This document shows, one piece after another, positions 27,102-34,723 of a DNA stretch of 64,000 nucleotides. Position 1 is the stretch's first letter. Each line of letters starts with the position of its first letter. This stretch comes from Beijerinckiaceae bacterium. Lineage in GTDB: Bacteria > Pseudomonadota > Alphaproteobacteria > Rhizobiales > Beijerinckiaceae. A program made the translations under genes and the position numbers. The notes beneath the pieces are model-generated. The model was given only the letters and a program-made list of their open reading frames with translations. It was not told where the DNA came from and searched no databases. The DNA is taken from assembly GCA_947475995.1 (NCBI GenBank), contig CANJNI010000015.1:1-64000 (forward strand), read 5' to 3'.

Positions 27102-27260
27102 ATGTATCCCGACCATCGCCCCGCTCACGACAAGCCCCACGAAGCCGAAATGGACTACCCCGAACATGAGCGCACCTATCGGGCGTTCATCCGCTACGCC
27201 AGGGTCGCGGCAGTGGGCTCCCCGCTGCTGCTGGCCTTCGTGGTCTACTGGACGCACTAG
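27102..27260 (+). CDS. aa3-type cytochrome c oxidase subunit IV-like small membrane protein
   Basis: A 52-residue protein. After a His-rich start (DHRPAHDKPH), the family core MDYPEHERTYRAFIRYARV is followed by one C-terminal membrane helix (LLLAFVVYWTH). This matches the pattern of the short bacterial aa3 oxidase subunit IV family. No other oxidase gene is nearby, so it is a detached copy. ATG 27102 has GGAG upstream. It sits in the divergent gap between the ABC-F gene and pgi. Confidence 0.75.
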   Translation: MYPDHRPAHDKPHEAEMDYPEHERTYRAFIRYARVAAVGSPLLLAFVVYWTH

Positions 27261-27334
27261 GCCTCGCCTCAACCATTTCTTGCCGCTTTGGGCCTTAAAC
27301 TCCCGCCGCGAATCATTTTCGAGGCAGGGAACCC

Positions 27335-28981
27335 ATGAGCCAGACCGACGTCGCCGCCGCTTTCGCCGCCCTTGAGGCCCACCGGGTCGAGATCGGCCAT
27401 CGGCGGATCGTCGATCTTTTCGCCGAAGATCACACCCGGTTCGATCGCTATCAGGTCCGGCTCGACGATCTCCTGTTCGACTATTCCAAGCACCGCATCA
27501 ACGACGCCACGCTGGCGCATCTGATGACCCTCGCCCGCGCGGCCGATCTCGAAGGCAAGCGCGACGACCTGTTCTCGGGCGCGAAGATCAACACCACCGA
27601 AGATCGCGCGGTCCTGCACATGGCGTTGCGCAACATGTCGGGCCGTGGCTATTTCGTCGACGACCAGCCGGTGATGCCGGACATTCTGGCCGAGCGCCGC
27701 AAGGTGAACGACTTTGCCAGCGCCATTCGCGAGGGCGCCATCGTGGGCGCGACCGGCAGTTACTTCACCGACGTGGTCAACATCGGCATCGGCGGTTCCG
27801 ATCTTGGTCCCGCCATGGCCGCGAAGGCGCTGTCGACGTTCGGCGTCTCGGGCATCCGTGTGCATTTCGTCTCGAACGTCGACGGCGCGGACCTCACCGA
27901 TACGCTCGCCATGCTCGACCCGGCGCAGACGCTGTTCATCATCTCCTCGAAGACCTTCACCACGCAGGAGACGATGACCAACGCCCATTCGGCGCGCCGC
28001 TTCGTGGCGGCGGCGCTCGGCGAGGAGGCTGTTAGCGACCATTTCGCGGCGGTCTCCACGCGGCTCGATCTCGTCGAACAGTTCGGCATCAAGCCGGACC
28101 GCGTCTTCGGATTCTGGGACTGGGTCGGCGGGCGCTATTCGATCTGGTCCTCCATCGGCCTCGCGCTCACCATCGCGATCGGCCCGAAACATTTCGAGGA
28201 TTTCCTGCGCGGCGCCTACGAGGTCGACCAGCATTTCGAGCAGACCCCGCTGCATGAAAACATTCCGGTGCTGATGGGGCTGCTGGGCGTCTGGTATCGC
28301 AACGTCTGGGGCTTCGGGTCGCACGCCGTCATTCCCTATGACCAGCGGCTTTCGCGTTTCCCGGCCTATCTGCAACAGCTCGACATGGAATCGAACGGCA
28401 AGTCCGTGATGCGCGACGGCTCGCCGGTGATGCGCGCCACCGCGCCGGTCATCTGGGGCGAGCCCGGCACCAACGGCCAGCACGCTTTCTTCCAGATGCT
28501 GCATCAGGGCACGGACGTCATCCCGGTCGATTTCCTCGTCGCCGCCAGGCCCACAGTGGCGGACGAATATCACCACACGCTGCTGGTCTCGAATTGCCTT
28601 GCGCAATCGGAAGCCCTGATGCGCGGGCGCTCTCGCGAGGAAGTCGAGACGCTCCTGCGCGCGCAAGGGATGAGCGAGGCGCGCATCGCCGAACTCGCCC
28701 CGCACAAGGTGTTCGAAGGCAACCGCCCGTCGAGCACGTTCCTTTACAGGCAACTTACGCCCAACATGCTCGGCCGCCTCGTGGCGCTCTACGAGCACAA
28801 GGTCTTCGTGCAATCGGCGATCTGGAACATCAACGCCTTCGACCAGTGGGGCGTCGAACTCGGCAAGGAATTGTGCGGCCGGCTCGTGCCCATCGTGAAC
28901 GACGCGCGCGTCTCGACCGCACAGCTCGACGATTCAACCGCCGGTCTCATCCAGCACCGCCGCGCCCTTCTGGCTGGCTGA
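27335..28981 (+). CDS. pgi: Glucose-6-phosphate isomerase
   Basis: A 548-residue glycolytic/gluconeogenic enzyme interconverting glucose-6-phosphate and fructose-6-phosphate. Signature motifs are VVNIGIGGSDLGPAMAAKAL, ISSKTFTTQETMTNA, the active-site GFWDWVGGRYSIWSSIG, and the C-terminal QWGVELGKELCGRL. Length is normal. It is followed by a DUF2809 gene 10 bases downstream. The upstream 74 bases contain no obvious terminator. Confidence 0.98.
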   Translation: MSQTDVAAAFAALEAHRVEIGHRRIVDLFAEDHTRFDRYQVRLDDLLFDYSKHRINDATLAHLMTLARAADLEGKRDDLFSGAKINTTEDRAVLHMALRNMSGRGYFVDDQPVMPDILAERRKVNDFASAIREGAIVGATGSYFTDVVNIGIGGSDLGPAMAAKALSTFGVSGIRVHFVSNVDGADLTDTLAMLDPAQTLFIISSKTFTTQETMTNAHSARRFVAAALGEEAVSDHFAAVSTRLDLVEQFGIKPDRVFGFWDWVGGRYSIWSSIGLALTIAIGPKHFEDFLRGAYEVDQHFEQTPLHENIPVLMGLLGVWYRNVWGFGSHAVIPYDQRLSRFPAYLQQLDMESNGKSVMRDGSPVMRATAPVIWGEPGTNGQHAFFQMLHQGTDVIPVDFLVAARPTVADEYHHTLLVSNCLAQSEALMRGRSREEVETLLRAQGMSEARIAELAPHKVFEGNRPSSTFLYRQLTPNMLGRLVALYEHKVFVQSAIWNINAFDQWGVELGKELCGRLVPIVNDARVSTAQLDDSTAGLIQHRRALLAG

Positions 28982-28991
28982 CGAGGTGAAC

Positions 28992-29399
28992 ATGCTGCGA
29001 GCCCGCGCGCAGATTCTCGCGTGGCTCGCGGCGGTCATCATCGCCGGACTCGTGTGGCGCAAGGCCGATCTGGGCCTGCCGTTCTTCGCCTGGAAATACG
29101 GCGGCTCAGCCCTCTGGGGCGCCATGGTGTTCCTGCTGGTGCGCCTGTGGAGGCCGCAGGCCACGGGGCGCTTCGCCCTCGTCGCCTCGCTGCTGATCGC
29201 GGCGGCCGTAGAGTTTTCGCGGCTCTGTGAGACGCCGTGGCTGAATGAATTCCGCCTGACGCTCGCCGGACAATTGCTGCTCGGGCGCGTCTTCTCGCTG
29301 TGGAATCTCGTCGCCTATGCGGCGGGGATCGGGGCGGCGGCGATGCTGATGCGGCTTGCTACTCGTCTTCCCCGAACCGGTTCGCCACCAGCGCCGTGA
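28992..29399 (+). CDS. DUF2809 small integral membrane protein
   Basis: A 135-residue protein with four hydrophobic segments. AAVEFSRLCETPWLNEFR between helices, and the preceding FFAWKYGGSALWGAMVF, match the DUF2809 pattern (VanZ-like small membrane proteins). Function unknown. ATG 28992 is preferred to GTG 28986 because GAGG at 28983-28986 is then well spaced. Its 3' end overlaps the convergent NPr gene by 41 bases. Confidence 0.8.
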   Translation: MLRARAQILAWLAAVIIAGLVWRKADLGLPFFAWKYGGSALWGAMVFLLVRLWRPQATGRFALVASLLIAAAVEFSRLCETPWLNEFRLTLAGQLLLGRVFSLWNLVAYAAGIGAAAMLMRLATRLPRTGSPPAP

Positions 29400-29679
29400 T
29401 GGCGTCGAGCGCCTGCAGCGCCTCGGCGCCTTTCGCGGCGATGCGGATCGTGGTGCCGATGCCTGCGCCCAGCGTCAGGATGCCCATGATGGACGTGCCG
29501 CCCACGACTTCGCCGCAACGGGCCACCTGGATGTCAGCGTCGAACTTCTCGACGCACTGGACGAACTTCGCCGTCGCGCGCGCGTGCAGTCCCTTGCGGT
29601 TGACGATCATCAGGTCGCGCACCAGCGCGTCCGGAAATTCCGGGCTCGGCAGGCATTCGTCTTCTTCGAAATCGCTCAT
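29359..29679 (-). CDS. HPr-family phosphocarrier protein (NPr of the nitrogen PTS)
   Basis: A 106-residue phosphocarrier. An acidic N-terminal extension (SDFEEDECLPSPEF) precedes the HPr fold, with the active histidine in NRKGLHARATAKFV and the serine phosphorylation region in GGTSIMGILTLGAG. The start overlaps the EIIA stop as ATGA. In Hyphomicrobiales it relays phosphate from EI-Ntr to EIIA and is a substrate of the HprK kinase coded two genes upstream. Confidence 0.93.
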   Translation of the reverse strand: MSDFEEDECLPSPEFPDALVRDLMIVNRKGLHARATAKFVQCVEKFDADIQVARCGEVVGGTSIMGILTLGAGIGTTIRIAAKGAEALQALDAITALVANRFGEDE

Positions 29680-30077
29680 TTGCCCGTCAGGATCTTGCTG
29701 GCGACGGAAATGTATTTCCGTCCCGCTTCCTGCGCGCAGGTTACGGCGTCCTGAAGGCTTTTTTCCTCGCGAACCGAGGCCAGCTTGATCAGCATGGGCA
29801 GGTTGATGCCCGCCACCACGTCGACATTCGAACCTTCCATCACCGATATGGCGAGATTGGAGGGCGTGCCGCCGAACATGTCAGTGAGGACCACCACGCC
29901 CGCGCCGCTGTCGACATGCTTCACGGCCTCCACAATATCCTTGCGGCGACGCTCCATATCGTCCTCAGGGCCGATGGTGACCGTCTCGATCTGCTTCTGC
30001 GGACCGACGACATGTTCCAGAGCCGCGCGGAACTCAGTCGCCAGGTGACCATGCGTCACCAGGACCATTCCGATCAT
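29676..30077 (-). CDS. PTS EIIA component, mannose/fructose (EIIA-Man) family
   Basis: A 133-residue EIIA with the phospho-accepting histidine in MVLVTHGHLATEF (His-10 region) and the conserved VVVLTDMFGGTPSNLA loop. No EIIB/EIIC sugar permease is coded nearby, so it is a regulatory phosphoacceptor, as is known for this gene in rhizobia. It sits between hprK and the NPr gene, overlapping the latter. Confidence 0.93.
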   Translation of the reverse strand: MIGMVLVTHGHLATEFRAALEHVVGPQKQIETVTIGPEDDMERRRKDIVEAVKHVDSGAGVVVLTDMFGGTPSNLAISVMEGSNVDVVAGINLPMLIKLASVREEKSLQDAVTCAQEAGRKYISVASKILTGK

Positions 30078-30183
30078 GTGAACTTACCGTCCTTCAGATC
30101 GCCGCCCGCGCGCTCCGCGCCGAAGCAGTCAAAAACCGGGGCCATTTTGTGCATTGCGGGGGAATTGGCAAGCGAAATACGAT

Positions 30184-30630
30184 TCATTCTCTTCCCGGCC
30201 CCAGCCGGTCCACAACCCGGCAGGCCTGATCCTGCACGGATTGGGTTGCAGAAATCCTCATGCGTGGCAATTTGACGCCTTCGATGATCACGCTCTGGTC
30301 GGTGGTTTCGGGCATCCGGTCGGGGGCGTCTCCGATGTCGACCACCAGCCGCAGGACCGCTGCCGGTTCGCTTTCGACCGTCACGATCCCCACGCCCCGC
30401 GTCTCGATCAGCCCCGCAAGGGCCGGATGCGGACGGGCCGACACCCGCTGGCCCGCCACGCTGAGCCGGATGCGGTCGTCCCCCACCAGCAGGGAAAACA
30501 GGCCGCGCCCGAGGGCTTCGCGCACAAGCGCGGCCGCCAGCGCGCTCTTTCCCGCGCCCGAAACGCCGCGGATGAGCACGCCGGACTCGCCGATCACCAC
30601 TGCGCTGGCGTGGATCGTCTCCGGGCTCAT
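30184..30630 (-). CDS. hprK: HPr kinase/phosphorylase, short alphaproteobacterial form
   Basis: A 148-residue kinase consisting only of the C-terminal catalytic domain; the N-terminal half of Gram-positive HprK is absent, as is normal in this group. Walker A is RGVSGAGKSALAAALV, followed by LLVGDDRIRL and the signature LAGLIETRGVGIVTV. It phosphorylates the regulatory serine of HPr/NPr. The ATG overlaps the chvG stop by 4 bases, tying it to the two-component system. Confidence 0.93.
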   Translation of the reverse strand: MSPETIHASAVVIGESGVLIRGVSGAGKSALAAALVREALGRGLFSLLVGDDRIRLSVAGQRVSARPHPALAGLIETRGVGIVTVESEPAAVLRLVVDIGDAPDRMPETTDQSVIIEGVKLPRMRISATQSVQDQACRVVDRLGPGRE

Positions 30631-32426
30631 TTGGACGTCGGCAGCCAGACGAAGAAGCGCGCCCCGGCCACGTCGCCCGTTCCCGAATGGGTGCGGTTGA
30701 CGGCCCAGATGCGCCCGCCATGCGCCTCGATGATCTGGCGCGAGATCGACAGGCCCAGACCCGAATTCTGCCCGAAACCCTGATCGGGACGGTCCGTATA
30801 GAAGCGCTCGAAGATCCGCTCGAACGCATGGGCCGGAATGCCCGGCCCGTCGTCGTCCACGATGATCTCGACACCGTCCGCCTGCGCGCCTGCCGGAGTG
30901 GCCTGCCGGGCGCGGCGCAGCGCGATCCGCACGCTGCCGCCGTGCTGCGAAAAGGAGCGCGCATTGTCGAGCAGGTTGGTGACGACCTGGCCGAGCCGCG
31001 AGTCATGCCCGATGATCGCGCAATGTTGCCCTTCCTGGAGCGGCGCGACATCGAGACTGAACGTCACCCCGTCCTGCCGCTTCACCTGATTGGCGAGGTC
31101 CACCACGGCGCGCAGAAGTTGCACGAGATCAACCGGACCGGAATCGGCGCGCGCCAGTTCGGCGTCGAGACGCGATGCGTCGGAGATATCGGTGATGAGC
31201 CGGTCAAGGCGGCGCACGTCATGCTGGATGATTTCAAGCAGACGGCCGCGCGACTCGTCGCTGCGGGCGAGCGGCAAGGTCTCCACGGCGCTGCGCAGCG
31301 AGGTGAGCGGATTTTTCAGCTCGTGCGAGACGTCCGCGGCAAAACTTTCGATCGCTTCGATGCGGTTGTAGAGCGCCTGCGTCATGTCCCGCAATGCGCC
31401 GGAAAGATGCCCGATCTCGTCCGAACGCGAGGAGAAATCCGGAATTTCCTGCCGTGACTTGATGCCCCGCCGCACCCGTTCGGCGGCTTCCGCCAGACGC
31501 CGCACCGGTTCGGCGATCGTGCCCGCCAGAAACAGCGACAGGACCAGCATGACGCCGGCGAATATCGAGAAGATGCGGATGATCGCCCAGCGTTCCGACG
31601 AGATGATCTTGTCGATATCGCCGCCCTGTGTGGACAGAAGCAGCGCGCCGCGCACGACCCGGAAACGCTGCACCGGCACCGCGACCGAGATGATCGTCTC
31701 TCCGCGCAGGTTTACCCGCACGATGGATTGGGCCCCGCCATTGAGGGCGCTCTGCACCTCGCGATAGGCGCGCCCGTTGCCGAGGCCGATTTCCTCGTAA
31801 AGCGGCAGCGTGTTGCCCAGTTTGCCGCGCACATTGTTCCACATGCGCTCCAGAAACGTCGGCGCTAGTTCTTCCGGAACCGGCGGCAGGTCGTAGCGAA
31901 GAATGTTCGAGCGGTCCGCCAGCGAGCGCGAGTCGAGCAGCAGATAGCCGTCGCGATCGTAAACGCGCGCGCGGGTGCGGGTCGGCAGGACCAGCCGCCG
32001 CAGCACCGGCCCGATCCGCTCCGGGTTGATGGAAAATTCGATGGAAGCCGGGCGGTCGTCGCCCGGATCGTAGGTTTCGCCCGGCGCAAGCTGCAGCAGC
32101 TTTTCGGGATCGAGCGTGATCGCATCCGTCTCGACCGTCGCCGAAGCCGCAATCGCCGCCGCGATGATCTCGCCCTGCGTCTGAAGGCTCTGGATGCGGG
32201 CGTCGATCAACCCGGAGCGGAACTGGTTCAGGTAAAGGAAGCCGATCAGCAGGGCCACGAGGCCGCTGAGGTTCAGCACCACGATCCGGCGCGTCAGCGA
32301 CGAGGAAAACCGCGACAGGAGCTGGCGCAAAAGCCCGCGCATCCGCACCGCGATCCGGCGGCCGGTTCGCCTGACCCCGGGCGTCTTGCCCAGGATCGTC
32401 GGATCGCCTTGCGTGTCTACGCTCAT
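30627..32426 (-). CDS. chvG: ChvG/ExoS-type sensor histidine kinase
   Basis: A 599-residue membrane kinase. Helix 1 (IVVLNLSGLVALLIGFLYL) and helix 2 (IFSIFAGVMLVLSLFLAGTI) bracket a periplasmic sensor of about 240 residues; a HAMP domain (EPVRRLAEAAERVRRG), the H-box SFAADVSHELKNPLTSLRSA and a HATPase domain (NLLDNARSF, DDDGPGIPAHAF, NSGLGLSIS) follow. ChvG-ChvI controls the acid/envelope stress response in Hyphomicrobiales and is repressed in the periplasm by ExoR in rhizobia; no exoR is seen here. Confidence 0.93.
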   Translation of the reverse strand: MSVDTQGDPTILGKTPGVRRTGRRIAVRMRGLLRQLLSRFSSSLTRRIVVLNLSGLVALLIGFLYLNQFRSGLIDARIQSLQTQGEIIAAAIAASATVETDAITLDPEKLLQLAPGETYDPGDDRPASIEFSINPERIGPVLRRLVLPTRTRARVYDRDGYLLLDSRSLADRSNILRYDLPPVPEELAPTFLERMWNNVRGKLGNTLPLYEEIGLGNGRAYREVQSALNGGAQSIVRVNLRGETIISVAVPVQRFRVVRGALLLSTQGGDIDKIISSERWAIIRIFSIFAGVMLVLSLFLAGTIAEPVRRLAEAAERVRRGIKSRQEIPDFSSRSDEIGHLSGALRDMTQALYNRIEAIESFAADVSHELKNPLTSLRSAVETLPLARSDESRGRLLEIIQHDVRRLDRLITDISDASRLDAELARADSGPVDLVQLLRAVVDLANQVKRQDGVTFSLDVAPLQEGQHCAIIGHDSRLGQVVTNLLDNARSFSQHGGSVRIALRRARQATPAGAQADGVEIIVDDDGPGIPAHAFERIFERFYTDRPDQGFGQNSGLGLSISRQIIEAHGGRIWAVNRTHSGTGDVAGARFFVWLPTSK

Positions 32427-32462
32427 AAGTCCGCCGGGCTCGCCCTCAGCCTTTCGGAGGCG

Positions 32463-33161
32463 TCAGGCTTCCTTGAACCGGTAGCCGACACCATACAGGG
32501 TTTCGATCATCTCGAAATCATCATCCACCTGCTTGAACTTCTTGCGCAGGCGCTTGATGTGGCTGTCGATGGTGCGGTCGTCCACATAGACCTGATCGTC
32601 ATAGGCGGCGTCCATGAGGGCGTTGCGGCTCTTGACCACGCCGGGGCGCATCGCGAGCGCCTGCAGGATCAGGAATTCCGTCACCGTCAGCACGACAGGT
32701 TCGCCCCGCCAGGTGCAGGTGTGGCGTTCCGGGTCCATCCTGAGCAGGCCGCGCTCCAGCAGCTTGGCTTCGCTTTCCTTCTGGGTCGCCGGATCTTTCG
32801 GACTCGAACGGCGCAGGATCGCCTTGACGCGCTCGACCAGCAAACGCTGCGAGAAGGGTTTGCGGATGAAATCGTCCGCGCCCATCTTCAGCCCGAACAA
32901 TTCGTCGATCTCGTCGTCTTTCGAGGTCAGGAAGATCACCGGCAGGTCGGATTTCTGCCGCAGGCGGCGCAGAAGCTCCATTCCGTCCATCCGGGGCATC
33001 TTGATGTCGAAAATCGCAAGGTCCGGCGGATTGGTGCGCAGCCCGTCCAGCGCGCTCGCGCCGTCATTATAGGTCTGGACCCGATACCCCTCGCCTTCGA
33101 GAGCGATGGACACCGAAGTCAGGATGTTTCGGTCATCGTCGACCAGCGCAATGGTTGGCAT
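32463..33161 (-). CDS. chvI: ChvI-type OmpR-family response regulator
   Basis: A 232-residue regulator. The receiver domain has the acidic pocket [11 protein letters not shown], the phospho-acceptor in [17 protein letters not shown], and the lysine in [10 protein letters not shown] winged-helix DNA-binding domain follows ([37 protein letters not shown]). ATG 33161 is preferred: GGAAG lies 5 bases upstream and PTIALVDDD is the expected beginning. A TTG at 33179 would add six residues. chvG lies 36 bases downstream. Confidence 0.95.
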   Translation of the reverse strand: MPTIALVDDDRNILTSVSIALEGEGYRVQTYNDGASALDGLRTNPPDLAIFDIKMPRMDGMELLRRLRQKSDLPVIFLTSKDDEIDELFGLKMGADDFIRKPFSQRLLVERVKAILRRSSPKDPATQKESEAKLLERGLLRMDPERHTCTWRGEPVVLTVTEFLILQALAMRPGVVKSRNALMDAAYDDQVYVDDRTIDSHIKRLRKKFKQVDDDFEMIETLYGVGYRFKEA

Positions 33162-33301
33162 GAGGCTTCCAGCTTTCAAAACGGCGGCCGCGACACGGAC
33201 CGACGGGAATGGCTCGGGCGCAAATTAAGGCAGAAGCCCATGAATGCGGCCTGAACGTCGCCACGAGTCGGAGCTCCGATCCGGGACCCTTATGGTTTGA
33301 A

Positions 33302-33445
33302 ATGTGGCGATTTTGGTTGAATTTTCAACCCAAAAGGCAAAACAGCCCGCCGCCTGCGCCCGCCGCGCTTTCGGACGAAGTACGCCACATGATCCGCGAG
33401 ACGATGCGCCGCAGGCAACTAATCATCATGGAATCAAAAGCTTGA
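33302..33445 (+). CDS. Possible small protein, 47 residues
   Basis: ATG 33302 opens a frame encoding MWRFWLNFQPKRQ, a short proline-rich linker and a helical basic tail (EVRHMIRETMRRRQLIIM). It stays open upstream to 33209. The upstream ribosome site is weak, and a DNA dyad overlaps codons 4-12. It resembles a small amphipathic protein but no family is recognised. It may be a chance frame. Confidence 0.25.
   Translation: MWRFWLNFQPKRQNSPPPAPAALSDEVRHMIRETMRRRQLIIMESKA
33311..33335. promoter_or_regulatory. AT-rich dyad between chvI and the export gene
   Basis: GGTTGAA (33315-33321) and TTCAACC (33324-33330) are exact inverted repeats around TT. They are flanked by TTTT and CAAAA, so the symmetry extends to about 25 bases with a one-base bulge. 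It could be a regulator site for the divergent promoters. No regulator is assigned. Confidence 0.35.
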
Positions 33446-33640
33446 CCGGACGGCTTGATGCTTCGCGAGACCGTGATAATCGTCTGTGAAGGTTTTTAAT
33501 GGAGTGATTTGATTAAATCTGTTACCGGCTCCATTACTTTCGGTCGGTCGGGCGCGACGGGGCTGCGGTCCGATCGATGCCCGAAAAAATGGCGAGCAGA
33601 ACGTCGCGTATCAACGCCGCGTCGAACGAAGGGAAACCCG

Positions 33641-34261
33641 ATGGCTGCACCGATCAGCACCTTTCTGTCCAGATGCGCCCTTGTGGTCGCTCTTGCTTTG
33701 ACGGTCGCCGGATGTGAATCCACCGCACCGCTTGGCGCATCCGTTCCGGACGCCAGCGCTTCCGCAGCCGCCACGGCAGCCGCCGCCAACCCGGTCGTGC
33801 CGGAATTTCGCGTCGGAGCCGGCGACAAGCTGAAAGTGAATGTGTTCGGCGAGCAGACCCTGACCGGCGAATATGTCGTCGATCCGAGCGGTTCGCTGGC
33901 CATCCCGCTGGCGGGCTCCATCCCGGTCGCAGGCGCGACCGTGCGAGAGGTCGAGAGCCGCATCGCCGCCAAGCTGCGCGGCAGCTTCATCAAGAATCCC
34001 AAGGTCGCCGTCGAAATCGCCAGCTTCCGGCCGTTCTACGTCATCGGCGAAGTCACCAAGCCGGGCGAATATCCCTACCGGGCCGGGCTGAACCTGCTCA
34101 GCGCCGTGGCGGTGGCGGGCGGCTACACCTACCGGGCCAACACGAGCCGGGTGATGATCACCCGCGCCGGCTCTGCGCAGGAAGTCGCCATGGACACCCG
34201 CGCCGGTCCGATCATCGTCAACCCGGGCGATGTCGTGCGCATCACCGAGCGGTTCTTCTGA
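33641..34261 (+). CDS. Polysaccharide biosynthesis/export lipoprotein (Wza/GumB/ExoF-like)
   Basis: A 206-residue outer-membrane export protein. The N-terminal signal ends in a lipobox (VALALTVAGCES), with the lipidated cysteine near residue 22. The Poly_export domain follows (EFRVGAGDKLKVNVFGEQTL, YVVDPSGSLAIPLAGSIPVAG), then an SLBB-like segment (FYVIGEVTKPGEYPYRAGL). It is short, with one SLBB repeat, as in alphaproteobacterial exopolysaccharide exporters. ATG 33641 follows GAAGGGAAA. No glycan polymerase gene is adjacent. Confidence 0.92.
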   Translation: MAAPISTFLSRCALVVALALTVAGCESTAPLGASVPDASASAAATAAAANPVVPEFRVGAGDKLKVNVFGEQTLTGEYVVDPSGSLAIPLAGSIPVAGATVREVESRIAAKLRGSFIKNPKVAVEIASFRPFYVIGEVTKPGEYPYRAGLNLLSAVAVAGGYTYRANTSRVMITRAGSAQEVAMDTRAGPIIVNPGDVVRITERFF

Positions 34262-34583
34262 TCCAGCCCTGAACTTCCGACGGCAATCGCCGGGCGGCCC
34301 TCGCCGTGGGGACCCGCTACGGCGGCGTTCGCACGTCTGCAAAAACCTGTGCGGATTCGGCACGACCGGTTAACAAGCGGCGAGACGATCTCCCTTCATT
34401 TTGCTGTGCTCTTGCGTTCGGCCCCGCGCCCGGCCCCAGATCTAGTCCGGACAGCCCGTGAACCGGCGCGTTACAGTGATTCGTGCCAGTTCTGTTCGCC
34501 CTATGGGCCGAACCTTAACGGCTCGGCGGCTCCAAAAATAATCCACACCTGCGGCGGCGTCCGCGACGTCAGGCCCCTTCCAT

Positions 34584-34602
34584 TATGCTCAGGATGAGTA
34601 TA
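34584..34602. promoter_or_regulatory. Operator-like palindrome, distal copy (candidate NadQ-type site)
   Basis: TATGCTCA-GGA-TGAGTATA is a near-perfect inverted repeat with one mismatch between arms. It is the same motif as the copy at 34683-34701. NadQ is the predicted repressor of nad genes in Hyphomicrobiales, and TACTCA/TGAGTA half-sites fit my recollection of its motif. The regulator assignment is inferred. Confidence 0.6.
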
Positions 34603-34621
34603 TGTAGGTTGCATGACGGTC

Positions 34622-34637
34622 CTGTCGGGCCCGACAG
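34622..34637. promoter_or_regulatory. 16-bp perfect palindrome in the nadA leader
   Basis: CTGTCGGGCCCGACAG is self-complementary over all 16 bases. It lies between the distal operator-like site and the terminator. In RNA it would pair as a tight stem only with strain at the centre, so a protein-binding dyad or a dimerising RNA segment are both possible. Confidence 0.45.
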
Positions 34638-34645
34638 CGTATCTG

Positions 34646-34672
34646 CGTCCGCGCGTTCGGCGGACGTTTTTT
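34646..34672 (+). terminator. Intrinsic terminator in the nadA leader
   Basis: CGTCCGC (34646-34652) pairs perfectly with GCGGACG (34660-34666) around a 7-base loop, and TTTTTT follows (34667-34672). It points toward nadA and ends 51 bases before its ATG. It may insulate nadA from transcription entering from the export gene, or stop a short leader transcript starting near the distal operator-like site. Confidence 0.75.
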
Positions 34673-34679
34673 AGAGCCC

Positions 34680-34704
34680 ACTTATACTCATTCCGAGTAT
34701 AAGT
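34680..34704. promoter_or_regulatory. Operator-like palindrome, proximal copy (candidate NadQ-type site)
   Basis: The 10-bp arms ACTTATACTC and GAGTATAAGT are perfectly inverted around ATTCC. The 19-bp core (34683-34701) repeats the motif at 34584-34602 with the same spacing between half-sites. It lies only 19 bases before the nadA ATG, overlapping the likely promoter or start of the transcript, as expected for a repressor site. Confidence 0.65.
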
Positions 34705-34723
34705 CTTCGGTAAGGAGTTGGTC

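Larger units (their letters stand above)
33180..33640. other. Intergenic region between chvI and the polysaccharide export gene
   Basis: These 461 bases carry the divergent promoters of chvI and the export gene. The composition is more AT-rich than neighbouring genes from about 33300 to 33540. A dyad is present at 33311-33335 and a possible 47-codon reading frame at 33302-33445. No RNA gene or clear intrinsic terminator is seen. Confidence 0.6.
34262..34723. other. Leader/intergenic region upstream of nadA
   Basis: This is a 462-base gap. The first 320 bases show nothing I can name. The last 121 bases (34584-34704) hold four dyads in a row: two copies of one operator-like palindrome, a 16-bp palindrome and an intrinsic terminator; each is listed separately. 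Confidence 0.7.

Noticed and set aside
27269-28813. A 514-codon minus-strand frame over pgi, and similar long antisense frames over the GGDEF-EAL gene and the kinase at 16170
   Set aside because: Each lies fully opposite a gene with clear motifs and has shadow-like composition.
34640-34723. NAD+ riboswitch (nadA motif) in the nadA leader
   Set aside because: The only structure seen is an intrinsic terminator and DNA palindromes. I could not recognise the conserved features of that riboswitch class, which I recall mainly from Acidobacteria.
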